Below, piece by piece: positions 43,134 to 52,964 of a DNA stretch of 64,000 nt. The translations under genes and the position numbers were made by a program. The DNA comes from DASRJW01 sp964567755 (GTDB taxonomy: Bacteria; Krumholzibacteriota; Krumholzibacteriia; G020349025): assembly GCA_964567755.1 (NCBI GenBank), contig CAZMNW010000020.1:124001-188000 (forward strand), written 5' to 3'. The first letter of the stretch is position 1; each line of letters opens with the position of its first letter. The notes below the pieces were generated by a model, which was given only the letters and a program-made list of their open reading frames with translations, was not told where the DNA came from and made no database searches.

Positions 43134-45164
43134 ATGCGAGCCTGCCTCGTCACCCTGATCTCGATGTTGTGCATGGGCGTGCTGACCGCGAGCGGTTCAC
43201 TGCGGGCGCAGGAGGCGCCTGTGACCAACGCTTGTCTCGAGTGTCATGGTACGGACGGCGTGCGCGATGCGACGCAGCCGCTCGACGGGATGAGCGTATT
43301 CCGGGGAGACTGGGAAGCCAGCGTCCATGCTGGGTTGGAATGCACGGATTGCCACACCAGTCTGCAAGCGCTGCCGCATGATGTGCCGTTGCCGCGCGCC
43401 GAGTGCTCTGCCTGCCATCCGGATGAAACACGAGCTTACGCGCAAAGCACGCACGGGCGGCTCTGGGCCGCGGGTGACAGCCTGGCGCCTTCCTGTGCCC
43501 AGTGTCACGACCCGCACGCGGTGCGCCCCTCCGACGATCCTACGAGCGTCTTGCATCGCACCCATTTGGCCGCTGTTTGCATCGTCTGCCATGGAGATGC
43601 CAACGGGGTGGGTGCGCGTCCGACCGCCGTACCCCGACCGGCCCAAACGTACGCTCGCGGCGCGCATGCGCAAGCGATGGCTGCGGGCAACCAAAAGGCA
43701 GCGACATGCAAGGATTGTCACGATAGCCATGCGGTTCTCGGCGCCAGCGATCCGGCATCGCCGATCTACTACAGCAATGTTCCGCACACCTGCGGGCGTT
43801 GCCACGTGCAGGAATTCGAGGCTTACCACACCAGCGTGCACAGCGCCGGTGCCGAACAGGGAGCGACGGGATCACCCGTGTGCAACACCTGCCATGGCGA
43901 GCATGCGGTGGTGGATTTGGGCGAGGCCGGGCAGTCCGCCGTCGTCGCCAGCGAGACCTGCGAGAGCTGCCACCAAAGCCCGGCCTTGGCACGGCGCTAC
44001 GATTTGCCGGCGGGAGCGGTGGCTTCGTACGAGGACAGCTACCATGGACGCGCGGCGCGCGGGGGGCTGGCGCGGGCTGCGGGTTGCACCAGCTGCCATG
44101 GAGTGCACCGAATCCTGGCGGCCGCGGATTCCGCCTCGTCCATTCATCCGGCAAACCTGACGGTCACGTGCCGCCGCTGCCACGAACAGGCGAGCGCGGA
44201 ATTCGCCACTTCCTACGCCCATGCGCCGCGCGCCGCGTCGGCGGCCGACCGCGGCACGGCGACCGTACGCAACATCTATGGATGGCTCATCGGGATCGTC
44301 ATTGGCGGAATGTTGCTGCACAATCTGGTGCTCTTCGCACACGACATGCGCCGGCGCTGGGCGCATCATCGCGCGCACGCGACGCACGTGCGGCTCGTAG
44401 GCAGCGAGCTGCGGCAACACGCGGTGCTCCTCGTCACCTTTTCGGTCTTGGTGTTCACCGGTTTCGCCTTGAAGTACGACCACACCTTCTGGGCCCGCTG
44501 GCTCGAGGCGATCGGCATGACCGAGGAGGTGCGGCGAATCGTGCACCGAGTCGCCGCGGTCGGCATGATCTTGGTGTCGATCGCGCACATGGTCTACCTG
44601 TTCGGCCGGCGCGGGCGCGAACAGCTCGGTCACATGACCCCGCGGATGCTCGACTTGCACGAGCTGGGGCAAAACCTGTCGTACCACTTGGGGCGGCGGT
44701 CGATGCCGCCTGCATTCTCCCGCTTCCGTTACATCGAGAAGGCAGAGTACTGGGCACTGCTGTGGGGCACGATGGTCATGGTGGCGACGGGTCTCGTGCT
44801 CTGGTTTCCCGACCAGCTGCGGGGACCGAGTTGGCTGGTGCGCGTGGCCGAGGCGGTGCATCTCTACGAAGCCTGGCTCGCTTTCCTCGCCATCGTCGTC
44901 TGGCACTTCTTCTTCGTCATGCTGCGGCCGGGAACCTTCCCGCTCTCCTTCACCGTCTTCACGGGCCGCATGGAACCGGAGGAGCTCGAGCACGAGCACC
45001 CCCAAGAGTTCCACGCGCTGGCACCGCGTCGCCTGCACCGGCCACCACCCGGGACACCGGAGCCGCCCGCATCGGCAGGCTCGGGCGCACCGATCGAGCC
45101 GGCCGGTGGCGACGAGACACCGCCGCTTCCGGGGGCGGACCACGAGCCGGGACCGCGATCGTGA
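43134..45164 (+). CDS. 11-heme cytochrome c fused to a cytochrome b561/HydC-like membrane domain (CbcL-like architecture)
   Basis: 676 residues. After a signal peptide (LISMLCMGVLTAS, cleavage LRAQ) the periplasmic part (about 30-370) carries 11 CxxCH sites: CLECH, CTDCH, CSACH, CAQCH, CIVCH, CKDCH, CGRCH, CNTCH, CESCH, CTSCH, CRRCH. The C-terminal part has four to five membrane helices with conserved His (LLHNLVLFAH, RQHAVLLVTF, IVHRVAAVGM...IAHMVYLF, VVWHFFFVMLRPG), a diheme b-type quinol-oxidising module. A cytoplasmic Pro-rich tail ends the protein. The layout recalls Geobacter CbcL. ATG 43134 follows GAGGAAGGAG. Its TGA overlaps the GTG start of the next, similar gene, so both are coupled. 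Confidence 0.87.
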   Translation: MRACLVTLISMLCMGVLTASGSLRAQEAPVTNACLECHGTDGVRDATQPLDGMSVFRGDWEASVHAGLECTDCHTSLQALPHDVPLPRAECSACHPDETRAYAQSTHGRLWAAGDSLAPSCAQCHDPHAVRPSDDPTSVLHRTHLAAVCIVCHGDANGVGARPTAVPRPAQTYARGAHAQAMAAGNQKAATCKDCHDSHAVLGASDPASPIYYSNVPHTCGRCHVQEFEAYHTSVHSAGAEQGATGSPVCNTCHGEHAVVDLGEAGQSAVVASETCESCHQSPALARRYDLPAGAVASYEDSYHGRAARGGLARAAGCTSCHGVHRILAAADSASSIHPANLTVTCRRCHEQASAEFATSYAHAPRAASAADRGTATVRNIYGWLIGIVIGGMLLHNLVLFAHDMRRRWAHHRAHATHVRLVGSELRQHAVLLVTFSVLVFTGFALKYDHTFWARWLEAIGMTEEVRRIVHRVAAVGMILVSIAHMVYLFGRRGREQLGHMTPRMLDLHELGQNLSYHLGRRSMPPAFSRFRYIEKAEYWALLWGTMVMVATGLVLWFPDQLRGPSWLVRVAEAVHLYEAWLAFLAIVVWHFFFVMLRPGTFPLSFTVFTGRMEPEELEHEHPQEFHALAPRRLHRPPPGTPEPPASAGSGAPIEPAGGDETPPLPGADHEPGPRS

Positions 45165-47950
45165 ACGCACACCGGTCGCGCATCGTCGGGCTCTGGATCG
45201 CGATGCAGATCCTCGCCTTGGCGCCGGCAGTCGGCGCAGCCCCCGTTTCGGTTTGCCTCGAATGCCATTCCGACGCCGATCTCGCCACGGAGCGTCAGGG
45301 GCAGACGGTGTCGCTGTTCGTCGACCCCGCGATCCTGCAGCAGAGCGTGCACCGGGGGCTCGAGTGCGATGATTGCCACCTGGACGTGGATGTGGAGAAC
45401 CTGCCGCATCCCGAGCGTTTGCAGCCGGTGCACTGCGCGACTTGCCACGACGATGCGCAGGTGGATTTCGACGCCAGCATTCACGGACAAGCGCTGAACC
45501 GCAATGCACCCTTCGCGCCTTCGTGCCGCGAGTGCCACGGCACCCACGACATTCGCTCGGCCGCAGATCCGACGGCCCCGACCTACAAGATGAACGTGCC
45601 CTTCCTCTGCGGGCGCTGCCACCGGGAAGGCGCGCCCGTGTCGCGTTATTACGACATCTCGGAGCACAACATCCTGGAGAATTACAGCGAGAGCGTCCAT
45701 GGGGAGGCTTTGTTCAAGAAGGGGCTCATCGTCACGGCCACCTGCACGGACTGCCACGAGGCGCATCGGATTCTGCCACACACCAATCCGCTTGCATCCA
45801 TCGCGCCGCGCAACATCGCCAAAGCCTGCATGAAGTGCCACACTCGCATCGAGCAGGTTCACGTGCAGGTGATTCGCGGCGAGTTGTGGGAGAAGCAGCC
45901 CGGCGCCATCCCGGCCTGCTCCGACTGCCACGTGCCGCACAAGGTACGCAAGGAATCGATGGAGCTGCTCCTGTCGGATCGGGATTGCATGAAGTGCCAT
46001 GCCGCTTCCGACGTGCACAAGGTCGTGGACGGCGAGAGGGTCCCGCTCACCGTGAGCGTGGAGGACATTGCCACCTCGGTGCATCAGAACATCGCCTGCG
46101 TCAAGTGCCACTCCGACGTGGACCCGCGCCGCCGGCGGCCGTGCGAGACGGCGGGCGCGGCCAATTGTTCGAATTGCCACGTGCGCATGCAAGACGAATA
46201 CCGTGAGAGCGGCCACGGCAAGGCCTTCGCCGCCGGCGTCAAGCAAGCACCGACGTGCACGACCTGTCACGGCACTCATCGCGTGCTCGGACACCAGGAC
46301 GAGGCCGCTCCGGTCTATCGCGCCTCGGTGCCAGAGCTGTGCGGCAAGTGTCATCGTGCCAATGGCGCCGCAGGGGAAGTGGCGCAACTGTCGCAGACGA
46401 CGGCGCTGGCGGACTATTCGTCCAGCGTGCATGGGCGTGCACTGACGGAGAAGGGGCTGCTGCCGAGCGCCGTCTGCATCGACTGCCACGGATCGCATCT
46501 GATTCTCGGTCACGCGGACGAGCGCTCGAGCGTCTTCAGCCGCAATGTGCCGGGAACGTGCGCCAGCTGCCATCGCGGCATCTACAAGCAGTACGCCAAG
46601 AGCATTCACTTCGGCGCGCGCAATGAAAAAGGCGAGAAGTTGCCGAACTGCACCGACTGCCACTCGGCGCACACCATCCAGCAGGTCGAGAAGGACCAGT
46701 TCATGCGCGAGGTGACCGATCAATGCGGTTCCTGCCACCGGGATCTCGCCGCGACCTATCTGGAAACGATGCATGGCAAGGCCTACCGGCTCGGCTACAC
46801 GGGGTCGGCGAAGTGTTCCGACTGCCATGGAGCGCACGAGATCCTGGGCACGGACAATCCACTCTCGACCGTCGGCATGCGCCACATCGTCGACACTTGT
46901 AAACAGTGTCATGCGGACGCGACGATGCGGTTCACCGGTTATCTCACCCATGCGACGCATCACGATCCGGTCAAGTATCCGGCGCTCTACTACACGTACT
47001 GGGCCATGACCTTGTTGCTGGTCGGAGTGTTCGGGTTTTTCGGTCTGCACACTCTGATGTGGCTGCCGCGGTCGTTCCGCGCCCTGCGCGAGCGGCGCGC
47101 CCATGCCGCCGCCGGCGAGCCACGGCACTACATCCAGCGCTTCACCCGCATCCAGCGGCTGACGCACCTGTTCGTCATCCTGAGTTTTCTGACGCTCGCG
47201 CTCACCGGGATGATGCTCAAGTTCTCGTCCATGCCGTGGGCCGGCTTCATTGCCGGGGCGCTCGGCGGCGTGCGTGGAGCCGGCATCATTCATCGCATCG
47301 CGGCCTGCGTCACCTTCGGCTACTTCATCCTGCACTTGGGAACCCTGCTGGCGATGAAACGCCGGCGGCGCATGAGCGTGAAGCAGCTCGTGTTCGGCGC
47401 GAACTCGCTGATGTTCAATCGGCGGGACCTGAGCGAGTTCTTGGCGACCTTGCGCTGGTTCTTCCACCGCGGGCCACGCCCGGCCTACGGCCGTTGGACG
47501 TACTGGGAGAAGTTCGACTATCTGGCGGTGTTCTGGGGCGTGGCGATCATCGGCGCCTCGGGTCTGCTGCTGTGGTTCCCCGAGTTCTTCACCCGCGTGC
47601 TCCCGGGCGCCTTGATCAATGTCGCGACGATCATCCACAGCGACGAGGCGTTGCTCGCCGTCGGCTTCATCTTCACCATCCACTTCTTCAACACGCACCT
47701 GCGGCCCGAGGTCTTCCCGATGGACACGGTGATTTTCACCGGTCTCGTGCCACTGGCAGAATATCGCAAGGACCGCCCGGCGGAATACGAGGCGATGAAA
47801 GCAAGTGGCGAGCTGGCCAAGCGCGTGCGCCGGCAGACGATCTCGAAGCGGGCCGAAATCATGGTCCGCATCTTCGGTTACACGTTTCTCGGCATCGGCA
47901 TCGTCCTCATCGGCCTCATCCTCTATTCGGTGCTGCGCGGCTACAAGTAG
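45161..47950 (+). CDS. 19-heme cytochrome c fused to a cytochrome b561/HydC-like membrane domain
   Basis: 929 residues, larger sister of the preceding gene. A signal peptide (IVGLWIAMQILALAPAVGA) is followed by 19 CxxCH sites up to about residue 585, many as TC.DCHG.H or LCG.CHR. The membrane part has TYWAMTLLLVGVFGFFGLH, RIQRLTHLFVILSFL, IIHRIAACVTFGYFILH, YLAVFWGVAIIGASGLLLW, HSDEALLAVGFIFTIHFFNTH and a last helix VRIFGYTFLGIGIVLIGLIL, with His pairs for b-type hemes. The GTG start at 45161 shares GTGA with the previous stop. An upstream-extended frame back to 43799 is only a shadow of the neighbour. It probably oxidises menaquinol and feeds a long periplasmic heme wire. Confidence 0.86.
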   Translation: MNAHRSRIVGLWIAMQILALAPAVGAAPVSVCLECHSDADLATERQGQTVSLFVDPAILQQSVHRGLECDDCHLDVDVENLPHPERLQPVHCATCHDDAQVDFDASIHGQALNRNAPFAPSCRECHGTHDIRSAADPTAPTYKMNVPFLCGRCHREGAPVSRYYDISEHNILENYSESVHGEALFKKGLIVTATCTDCHEAHRILPHTNPLASIAPRNIAKACMKCHTRIEQVHVQVIRGELWEKQPGAIPACSDCHVPHKVRKESMELLLSDRDCMKCHAASDVHKVVDGERVPLTVSVEDIATSVHQNIACVKCHSDVDPRRRRPCETAGAANCSNCHVRMQDEYRESGHGKAFAAGVKQAPTCTTCHGTHRVLGHQDEAAPVYRASVPELCGKCHRANGAAGEVAQLSQTTALADYSSSVHGRALTEKGLLPSAVCIDCHGSHLILGHADERSSVFSRNVPGTCASCHRGIYKQYAKSIHFGARNEKGEKLPNCTDCHSAHTIQQVEKDQFMREVTDQCGSCHRDLAATYLETMHGKAYRLGYTGSAKCSDCHGAHEILGTDNPLSTVGMRHIVDTCKQCHADATMRFTGYLTHATHHDPVKYPALYYTYWAMTLLLVGVFGFFGLHTLMWLPRSFRALRERRAHAAAGEPRHYIQRFTRIQRLTHLFVILSFLTLALTGMMLKFSSMPWAGFIAGALGGVRGAGIIHRIAACVTFGYFILHLGTLLAMKRRRRMSVKQLVFGANSLMFNRRDLSEFLATLRWFFHRGPRPAYGRWTYWEKFDYLAVFWGVAIIGASGLLLWFPEFFTRVLPGALINVATIIHSDEALLAVGFIFTIHFFNTHLRPEVFPMDTVIFTGLVPLAEYRKDRPAEYEAMKASGELAKRVRRQTISKRAEIMVRIFGYTFLGIGIVLIGLILYSVLRGYK

Positions 47951-48035
47951 TCGGGACGCGATCCTGGCGATTCGTGGTGCTCGCGCGCGTCGTTGGCACC
48001 GGGAAGGCGTCCAAGAGTTCGGGAACCGCCGCGGA

Positions 48036-49817
48036 TCAGGCAGGCAGCTTGCGGATGCGAAGAGCGAGGCCGACGAGGACGACGAGCACGAACACGAGCG
48101 ACAAGGCCAAGCCGCGCCGGCGGAGTTGCAGCTCGCGCACGCCCTTCTGTGCCGCCGCGAGTGCGGCGTTGGCGTGCGCGAGTCCTTCCTCGTGCTTGCT
48201 CGCGAGATTGGCGGCTGCATCGGTGCCGCCGAACGCGTGCACGAGCACCTGCATCTCGATCTGAGAGTCCACGGCGCGATCGAGGGCGAGGAGCGCTTCA
48301 CGCACCTCGACGCCGCCGCGCCGCGCGCGCAGCAACATGCGCTCGGCTCGGGCCGTCGCGCCGGTCACCTCCTGAACGCGCTGCAGGTGGTTGCGCGCTG
48401 TGTCGAGGCCGATGGCGCCGGCGGCGAGCTTCGGTTCGGCGGCATGGCAATCGCTGCAGCGCTTCACGCGGTCGGTGACGGTGCTGCCCGTGGCCGGATC
48501 GACGAAGCTGTAGTGGATCTTGCCAATGCGGAACTTCTCGAACAGCCGGGCAAATTCGGGCCGCAGGGGGACCGACCCTGCTTCGTCGGACATCTGCGTG
48601 TGCGTGGGCAGCTCCAACGCACGGTCCACGAGCCAGTCGAAGAGATGCTCGTCGTCGAGGCCGCGGGCTTCCGGACGCTCCAGGAGCGCCGCCAAGGTCT
48701 CGGCATAGCGGGCGCGCGTGGCCTCGGGTTCCGGGACGATGTCGGACAACAAGGACTCGTGGCAGAAAGCGCAGGGTGTCGCGGGGAGGGGGGCGAGCAA
48801 CGCCACGGTTGGTCGCACGATGGAGTGATTGCCATGGCACGTCGCGCACTCCGAGAACGAACGGAGGTTCCGTTGCGCCGCCGGCTCGCTCGTGTCGTGG
48901 CAGGCGGCGCAGCCTTCGCGACCGGCGTCCTGCAGCAGGGCATTGTGCTCGACCAGCCCCGCATGTTTGGCGCTGGCCCGAAACAATCCCGCCTCGCGAC
49001 CATGGCATTGGCCGCAGACGAATGAAACATCGTCGAGCCCGGGCGGTGCGGCGCCATGATTCCCATGACAGTCATTGCACGTCGGCGCCGACAAGTCCCC
49101 CTTCTGGTGCATGGCATGGGCGTGCACGCTCTGCTGCCAGCGAGCGTACTGATCGACCGGGAGTGGCGTGCCATCGGGCTTCGAGGACCCGCGCATGTGG
49201 TTGGCGTTGCCGTGGCAGCCATTGCAGGTCTCGGCGACGCGCTTGGGGTAGACGCGGGAATCCGGCTCGCTCGGCCGGCGGATGCCGTGCACACCATGAC
49301 AATCGACGCAGGTCGCCACGCGCAAGTCTCCCTCGCGCAGCCGCCGTCCATGGTGGCTGGTGGCGTACTCTTGCTCCTGGTCCACGCGCGCATCGGGTTT
49401 GAAGCGCCTCATGAAGACGGGATCGGAGTGGCAACGGCCGCAGAAGGCCGGCACGCCGGCCCGGCCCGGTGCCCCGCGGTACGGGTTGGCCGCGTACTGC
49501 GACTGCATTGATGCTTCCATGTCGGTCGCGAGCGCCGCATCGGGGTTGCCGCCGTGACAGTCGTGGCAAGAAAGTCCAACCTGCGCGTGGACATCGGCGG
49601 CGAAGGCCTCGACGATGTCGCGCACGGTGTTGGCGTCGAAGAGATCGGTGTTGCTGTGACACGCCACGCAAGAGGTGGCCGGGAGCCGGGTGGCTGGCGT
49701 CGCTGCGGGGTTCGCCGCAGCGGGCGGATTTTCCTGTGCAGACGCAAGCGAGACCCAGCACGCGCCGAGCGCGGCGAGGGTGACTCGCGACGTTCGTTTT
49801 CGGGTGGGGAATCGCAT
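48036..49817 (-). CDS. 11-heme membrane-anchored cytochrome c of a bc complex
   Basis: 593 residues. Signal peptide (MRFPTRKRTSR, core VTLAALGACWVSLA, cleavage ASAQE), then 11 CxxCH sites: CVACH, CHDCH, CGRCH, CVDCH, CNGCH, CNDCH, CGQCH, CAACH, CATCH, CAFCH, CSDCH. The last heme follows an insertion with KIHYSFVDPATGS. A long helical region (about 500-565) precedes the single C-terminal anchor GLALSLVFVLVVLVGLAL. It starts ten bases after the cytochrome b stop, so Rieske, cytochrome b and this protein form one operon. It takes the place of cytochrome c1/f as electron acceptor of the complex. It is convergent with the 19-heme gene. Confidence 0.87.
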   Translation of the reverse strand: MRFPTRKRTSRVTLAALGACWVSLASAQENPPAAANPAATPATRLPATSCVACHSNTDLFDANTVRDIVEAFAADVHAQVGLSCHDCHGGNPDAALATDMEASMQSQYAANPYRGAPGRAGVPAFCGRCHSDPVFMRRFKPDARVDQEQEYATSHHGRRLREGDLRVATCVDCHGVHGIRRPSEPDSRVYPKRVAETCNGCHGNANHMRGSSKPDGTPLPVDQYARWQQSVHAHAMHQKGDLSAPTCNDCHGNHGAAPPGLDDVSFVCGQCHGREAGLFRASAKHAGLVEHNALLQDAGREGCAACHDTSEPAAQRNLRSFSECATCHGNHSIVRPTVALLAPLPATPCAFCHESLLSDIVPEPEATRARYAETLAALLERPEARGLDDEHLFDWLVDRALELPTHTQMSDEAGSVPLRPEFARLFEKFRIGKIHYSFVDPATGSTVTDRVKRCSDCHAAEPKLAAGAIGLDTARNHLQRVQEVTGATARAERMLLRARRGGVEVREALLALDRAVDSQIEMQVLVHAFGGTDAAANLASKHEEGLAHANAALAAAQKGVRELQLRRRGLALSLVFVLVVLVGLALRIRKLPA

Positions 49818-49827
49818 GCACTCCCTT

Positions 49828-50970
49828 TCAATCGCGGTGCATGCCGCGACCGAGAACGACGACGACGAGACCGGTGCCCAACACGACGGCCACCGGAACC
49901 CACGAACGGTAGCCCCAGGTGGTCATGCCGACGACATAGGCCAGACCCAGCACGCCGATGGCGGTGAACAGCGGGCTTCGCCCGTCGCGGACGATGCGCC
50001 GATCGAGGAAAGGCACGAGCAGCATCCCGACCCCAGCGACGCCGAACAGCAGGATCGGAATCGCCTCGTATTCGATCCCTAAGATCTCGCCACCGGGCAC
50101 CAGCTTCAGGGTCTGGAACATGAACATGAAGTACCACTCGGGCTTGATGTTCTTGTAGGCCGGTGCGAATGGATCCGCCTTCTCGCCGAGCTCCCACGGG
50201 AACAACGCGGCAAGACTGGCTAGCGCCGCCAGCGCCAAGATCCAGCCGAAGAGGTCGCGCAGGAGAAAATCGGGCATGAACTTCATGTGGCGACTGGGCC
50301 GCGATGCGTATCGCGGCGGCACACTCATCCCGTGCACCTGCACCAGGACGACGTGCAGTCCGAGGAGGAGCAAGGTCAGCGCCGGCAGGATCGCCACGTG
50401 CCAGCCATAGAAACGCGACAGAGTGCCACCGCTCACGTGGTCGCCGCCGCGCAGGAAACGCAGCATCCAAGTGCCGACAACCGGAACGGCACCGGCAATG
50501 TCGGTTCCCACCTTGGTGGCGAAGAACGCCAGCTGATTCCACGGCAGGAGGTAGCCGGAGAAACCGAAGCCGAGCACCAGGAACAGCAGCAGGCAGCCCG
50601 AGATCCAGGTGATCTCGCGCGGCGGGCGATACGCCTTCATGAAGAACACGGTCGCGAGGTGGCAGAAGGCGAAGAACACCATGAGGTTCGCCGACCACGA
50701 GTGGATCGAGCGCACGAGCCAGCCGAACGGCACCGTCGTCATGATGAACTCGACGGATTCGAAGGCCTCCTCGGCCGAGGGCCGGTAGTACAGCATGAGC
50801 AGGATGCCGCTCATGACTTGCACGACGAAGAAGAAGAGCGTCATGCCGCCGAAATAATAGAGAACCGTCTGCGGGTGAACCGGCACCGTCTTGTGGGCCG
50901 CGGCTTGGCGCAGGAAGGAAAGACGCAGGCGCTCGTCCAACCAAGTCCCGAGCGGGAGGCGAGCGGGCAT
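49828..50970 (-). CDS. Cytochrome b6/subunit IV fusion of a quinol:cytochrome c oxidoreductase
   Basis: 380 residues with about eight membrane helices. Heme ligands H90 and H104 (spacing 14) and H191 and H206 (spacing 15) show the cytochrome b6 type of spacing rather than that of mitochondrial cytochrome b. The C-terminal part corresponds to subunit IV and holds the quinol-site motif PEWY (277-280) followed by FMFMFQTLKLVPGG. So b6 and subunit IV are fused in one chain, though somewhat shorter than a full-length cytochrome b. It oxidises menaquinol at the outer face and passes electrons to the Rieske protein. Starts four bases after the Rieske stop. Confidence 0.9.
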   Translation of the reverse strand: MPARLPLGTWLDERLRLSFLRQAAAHKTVPVHPQTVLYYFGGMTLFFFVVQVMSGILLMLYYRPSAEEAFESVEFIMTTVPFGWLVRSIHSWSANLMVFFAFCHLATVFFMKAYRPPREITWISGCLLLFLVLGFGFSGYLLPWNQLAFFATKVGTDIAGAVPVVGTWMLRFLRGGDHVSGGTLSRFYGWHVAILPALTLLLLGLHVVLVQVHGMSVPPRYASRPSRHMKFMPDFLLRDLFGWILALAALASLAALFPWELGEKADPFAPAYKNIKPEWYFMFMFQTLKLVPGGEILGIEYEAIPILLFGVAGVGMLLVPFLDRRIVRDGRSPLFTAIGVLGLAYVVGMTTWGYRSWVPVAVVLGTGLVVVVLGRGMHRD

Positions 50971-50974
50971 GCGT

Positions 50975-51430
50975 TCAGCTCCTGGAGATCACCAGACTCG
51001 CCGGCTCGGCGCCGCGCTCGACGATGTGCACTTCATAGCGCGCCAACGGTCGGGGTGGCGGTCCGGCGACGTTGATGCCGTTCAGGTCGTACTGGCCGTT
51101 GTGGCAGTTGCACCAGATGCGCTGCTTGTCGTGCTGGTACTCGACGATGCAGTCCAGATGGGTGCATGTGGCCGAGAAGGCGCGGAACTCCATCTCCGAG
51201 ACCTTGATGAGCAGCACGGGTTCGGCGCCGAAGCGCACGATCTTGAAGCCTTTGGTGCTGAACTCCTCGTCCCGAACCGTTCCGGCCTCGACCCGATGCG
51301 TGGCGGCCTCGGGCGTGCGCGGCGGGCTCAAGAAGCGAATCACCGGGTAGAGAATGGAAAGCGCCAAGGCCCCGACCCCGGTGGCGAGGAACCAGCCGAG
51401 GAAACCGCGACGTGAAGGCTGTGAAGCCAT
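50975..51430 (-). CDS. Rieske iron-sulfur protein
   Basis: 151 residues. The N-terminal SRRGFLGWFLATGVGALALSILYP is a twin-arginine-type signal that stays as membrane anchor. The cluster-binding motifs are CTHLDC (about 97-102) and CNCHNG (about 118-123), giving the two Cys and two His ligands of the [2Fe-2S] centre plus the disulfide pair. ATG 51430 is preferred over GTG 51436 because a G-rich ribosome-binding site lies just before it. First gene of the Rieske/cytochrome b/11-heme operon. It is divergent from citrate synthase. It transfers the first electron of the Q cycle from quinol to the multiheme cytochrome. Confidence 0.92.
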   Translation of the reverse strand: MASQPSRRGFLGWFLATGVGALALSILYPVIRFLSPPRTPEAATHRVEAGTVRDEEFSTKGFKIVRFGAEPVLLIKVSEMEFRAFSATCTHLDCIVEYQHDKQRIWCNCHNGQYDLNGINVAGPPPRPLARYEVHIVERGAEPASLVISRS

Positions 51431-51620
51431 CGACACCCCCGAACGATCTGACTCCGTTTGTCTGCTCCTCGGTACGGAATGTCAAGTGCGGACTGCCGCT
51501 GGCCGGACAGCGAGTCATTGCGCACCAACGCGGCAACACATATCTACAAGAAGGGAAGCTGTCCTCACGACCCGCCGGACACGCATGGCGGGCGATGGAG
51601 CCGGAGAGGGAGGAGCGGCC
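51431..51620. promoter_or_regulatory. Divergent promoter region between the bc operon and citrate synthase
   Basis: 190 bases. For the rightward gene, TTGCGC at 51518-51523 and TATCTA at 51541-51546 are spaced 17 bases apart, a weak promoter candidate. GGGAGGAG at 51608-51615 is the ribosome-binding site for ATG 51621. No clear leftward promoter was recognised. Confidence 0.3.
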
Positions 51621-52907
<1,287 letters not shown>

Positions 52908-52954
52908 GCCCCGGCGGGGCAGCGTCGGTGCGTCCGCGCGCGGTCGGGCGCACC
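52908..52954. terminator. Possible bidirectional terminator between convergent genes
   Basis: Immediately after the citrate synthase stop, GCCCC-GGC-GGGGC (52908-52920) and a second stem GGTGCG...CGCACC (52927-52954) could form hairpins. No T-run follows, so termination is only suggested by position between converging genes. Confidence 0.35.
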
Positions 52955-52964
52955 AGGCAGGAGC

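Noticed and set aside
44864..48301. 1145-codon minus-strand open frame over the 19-heme gene
   Set aside because: Shadow of the + strand cytochromes; Arg/Ala/His-rich translation without domains, overlapping well-supported genes on both sides.
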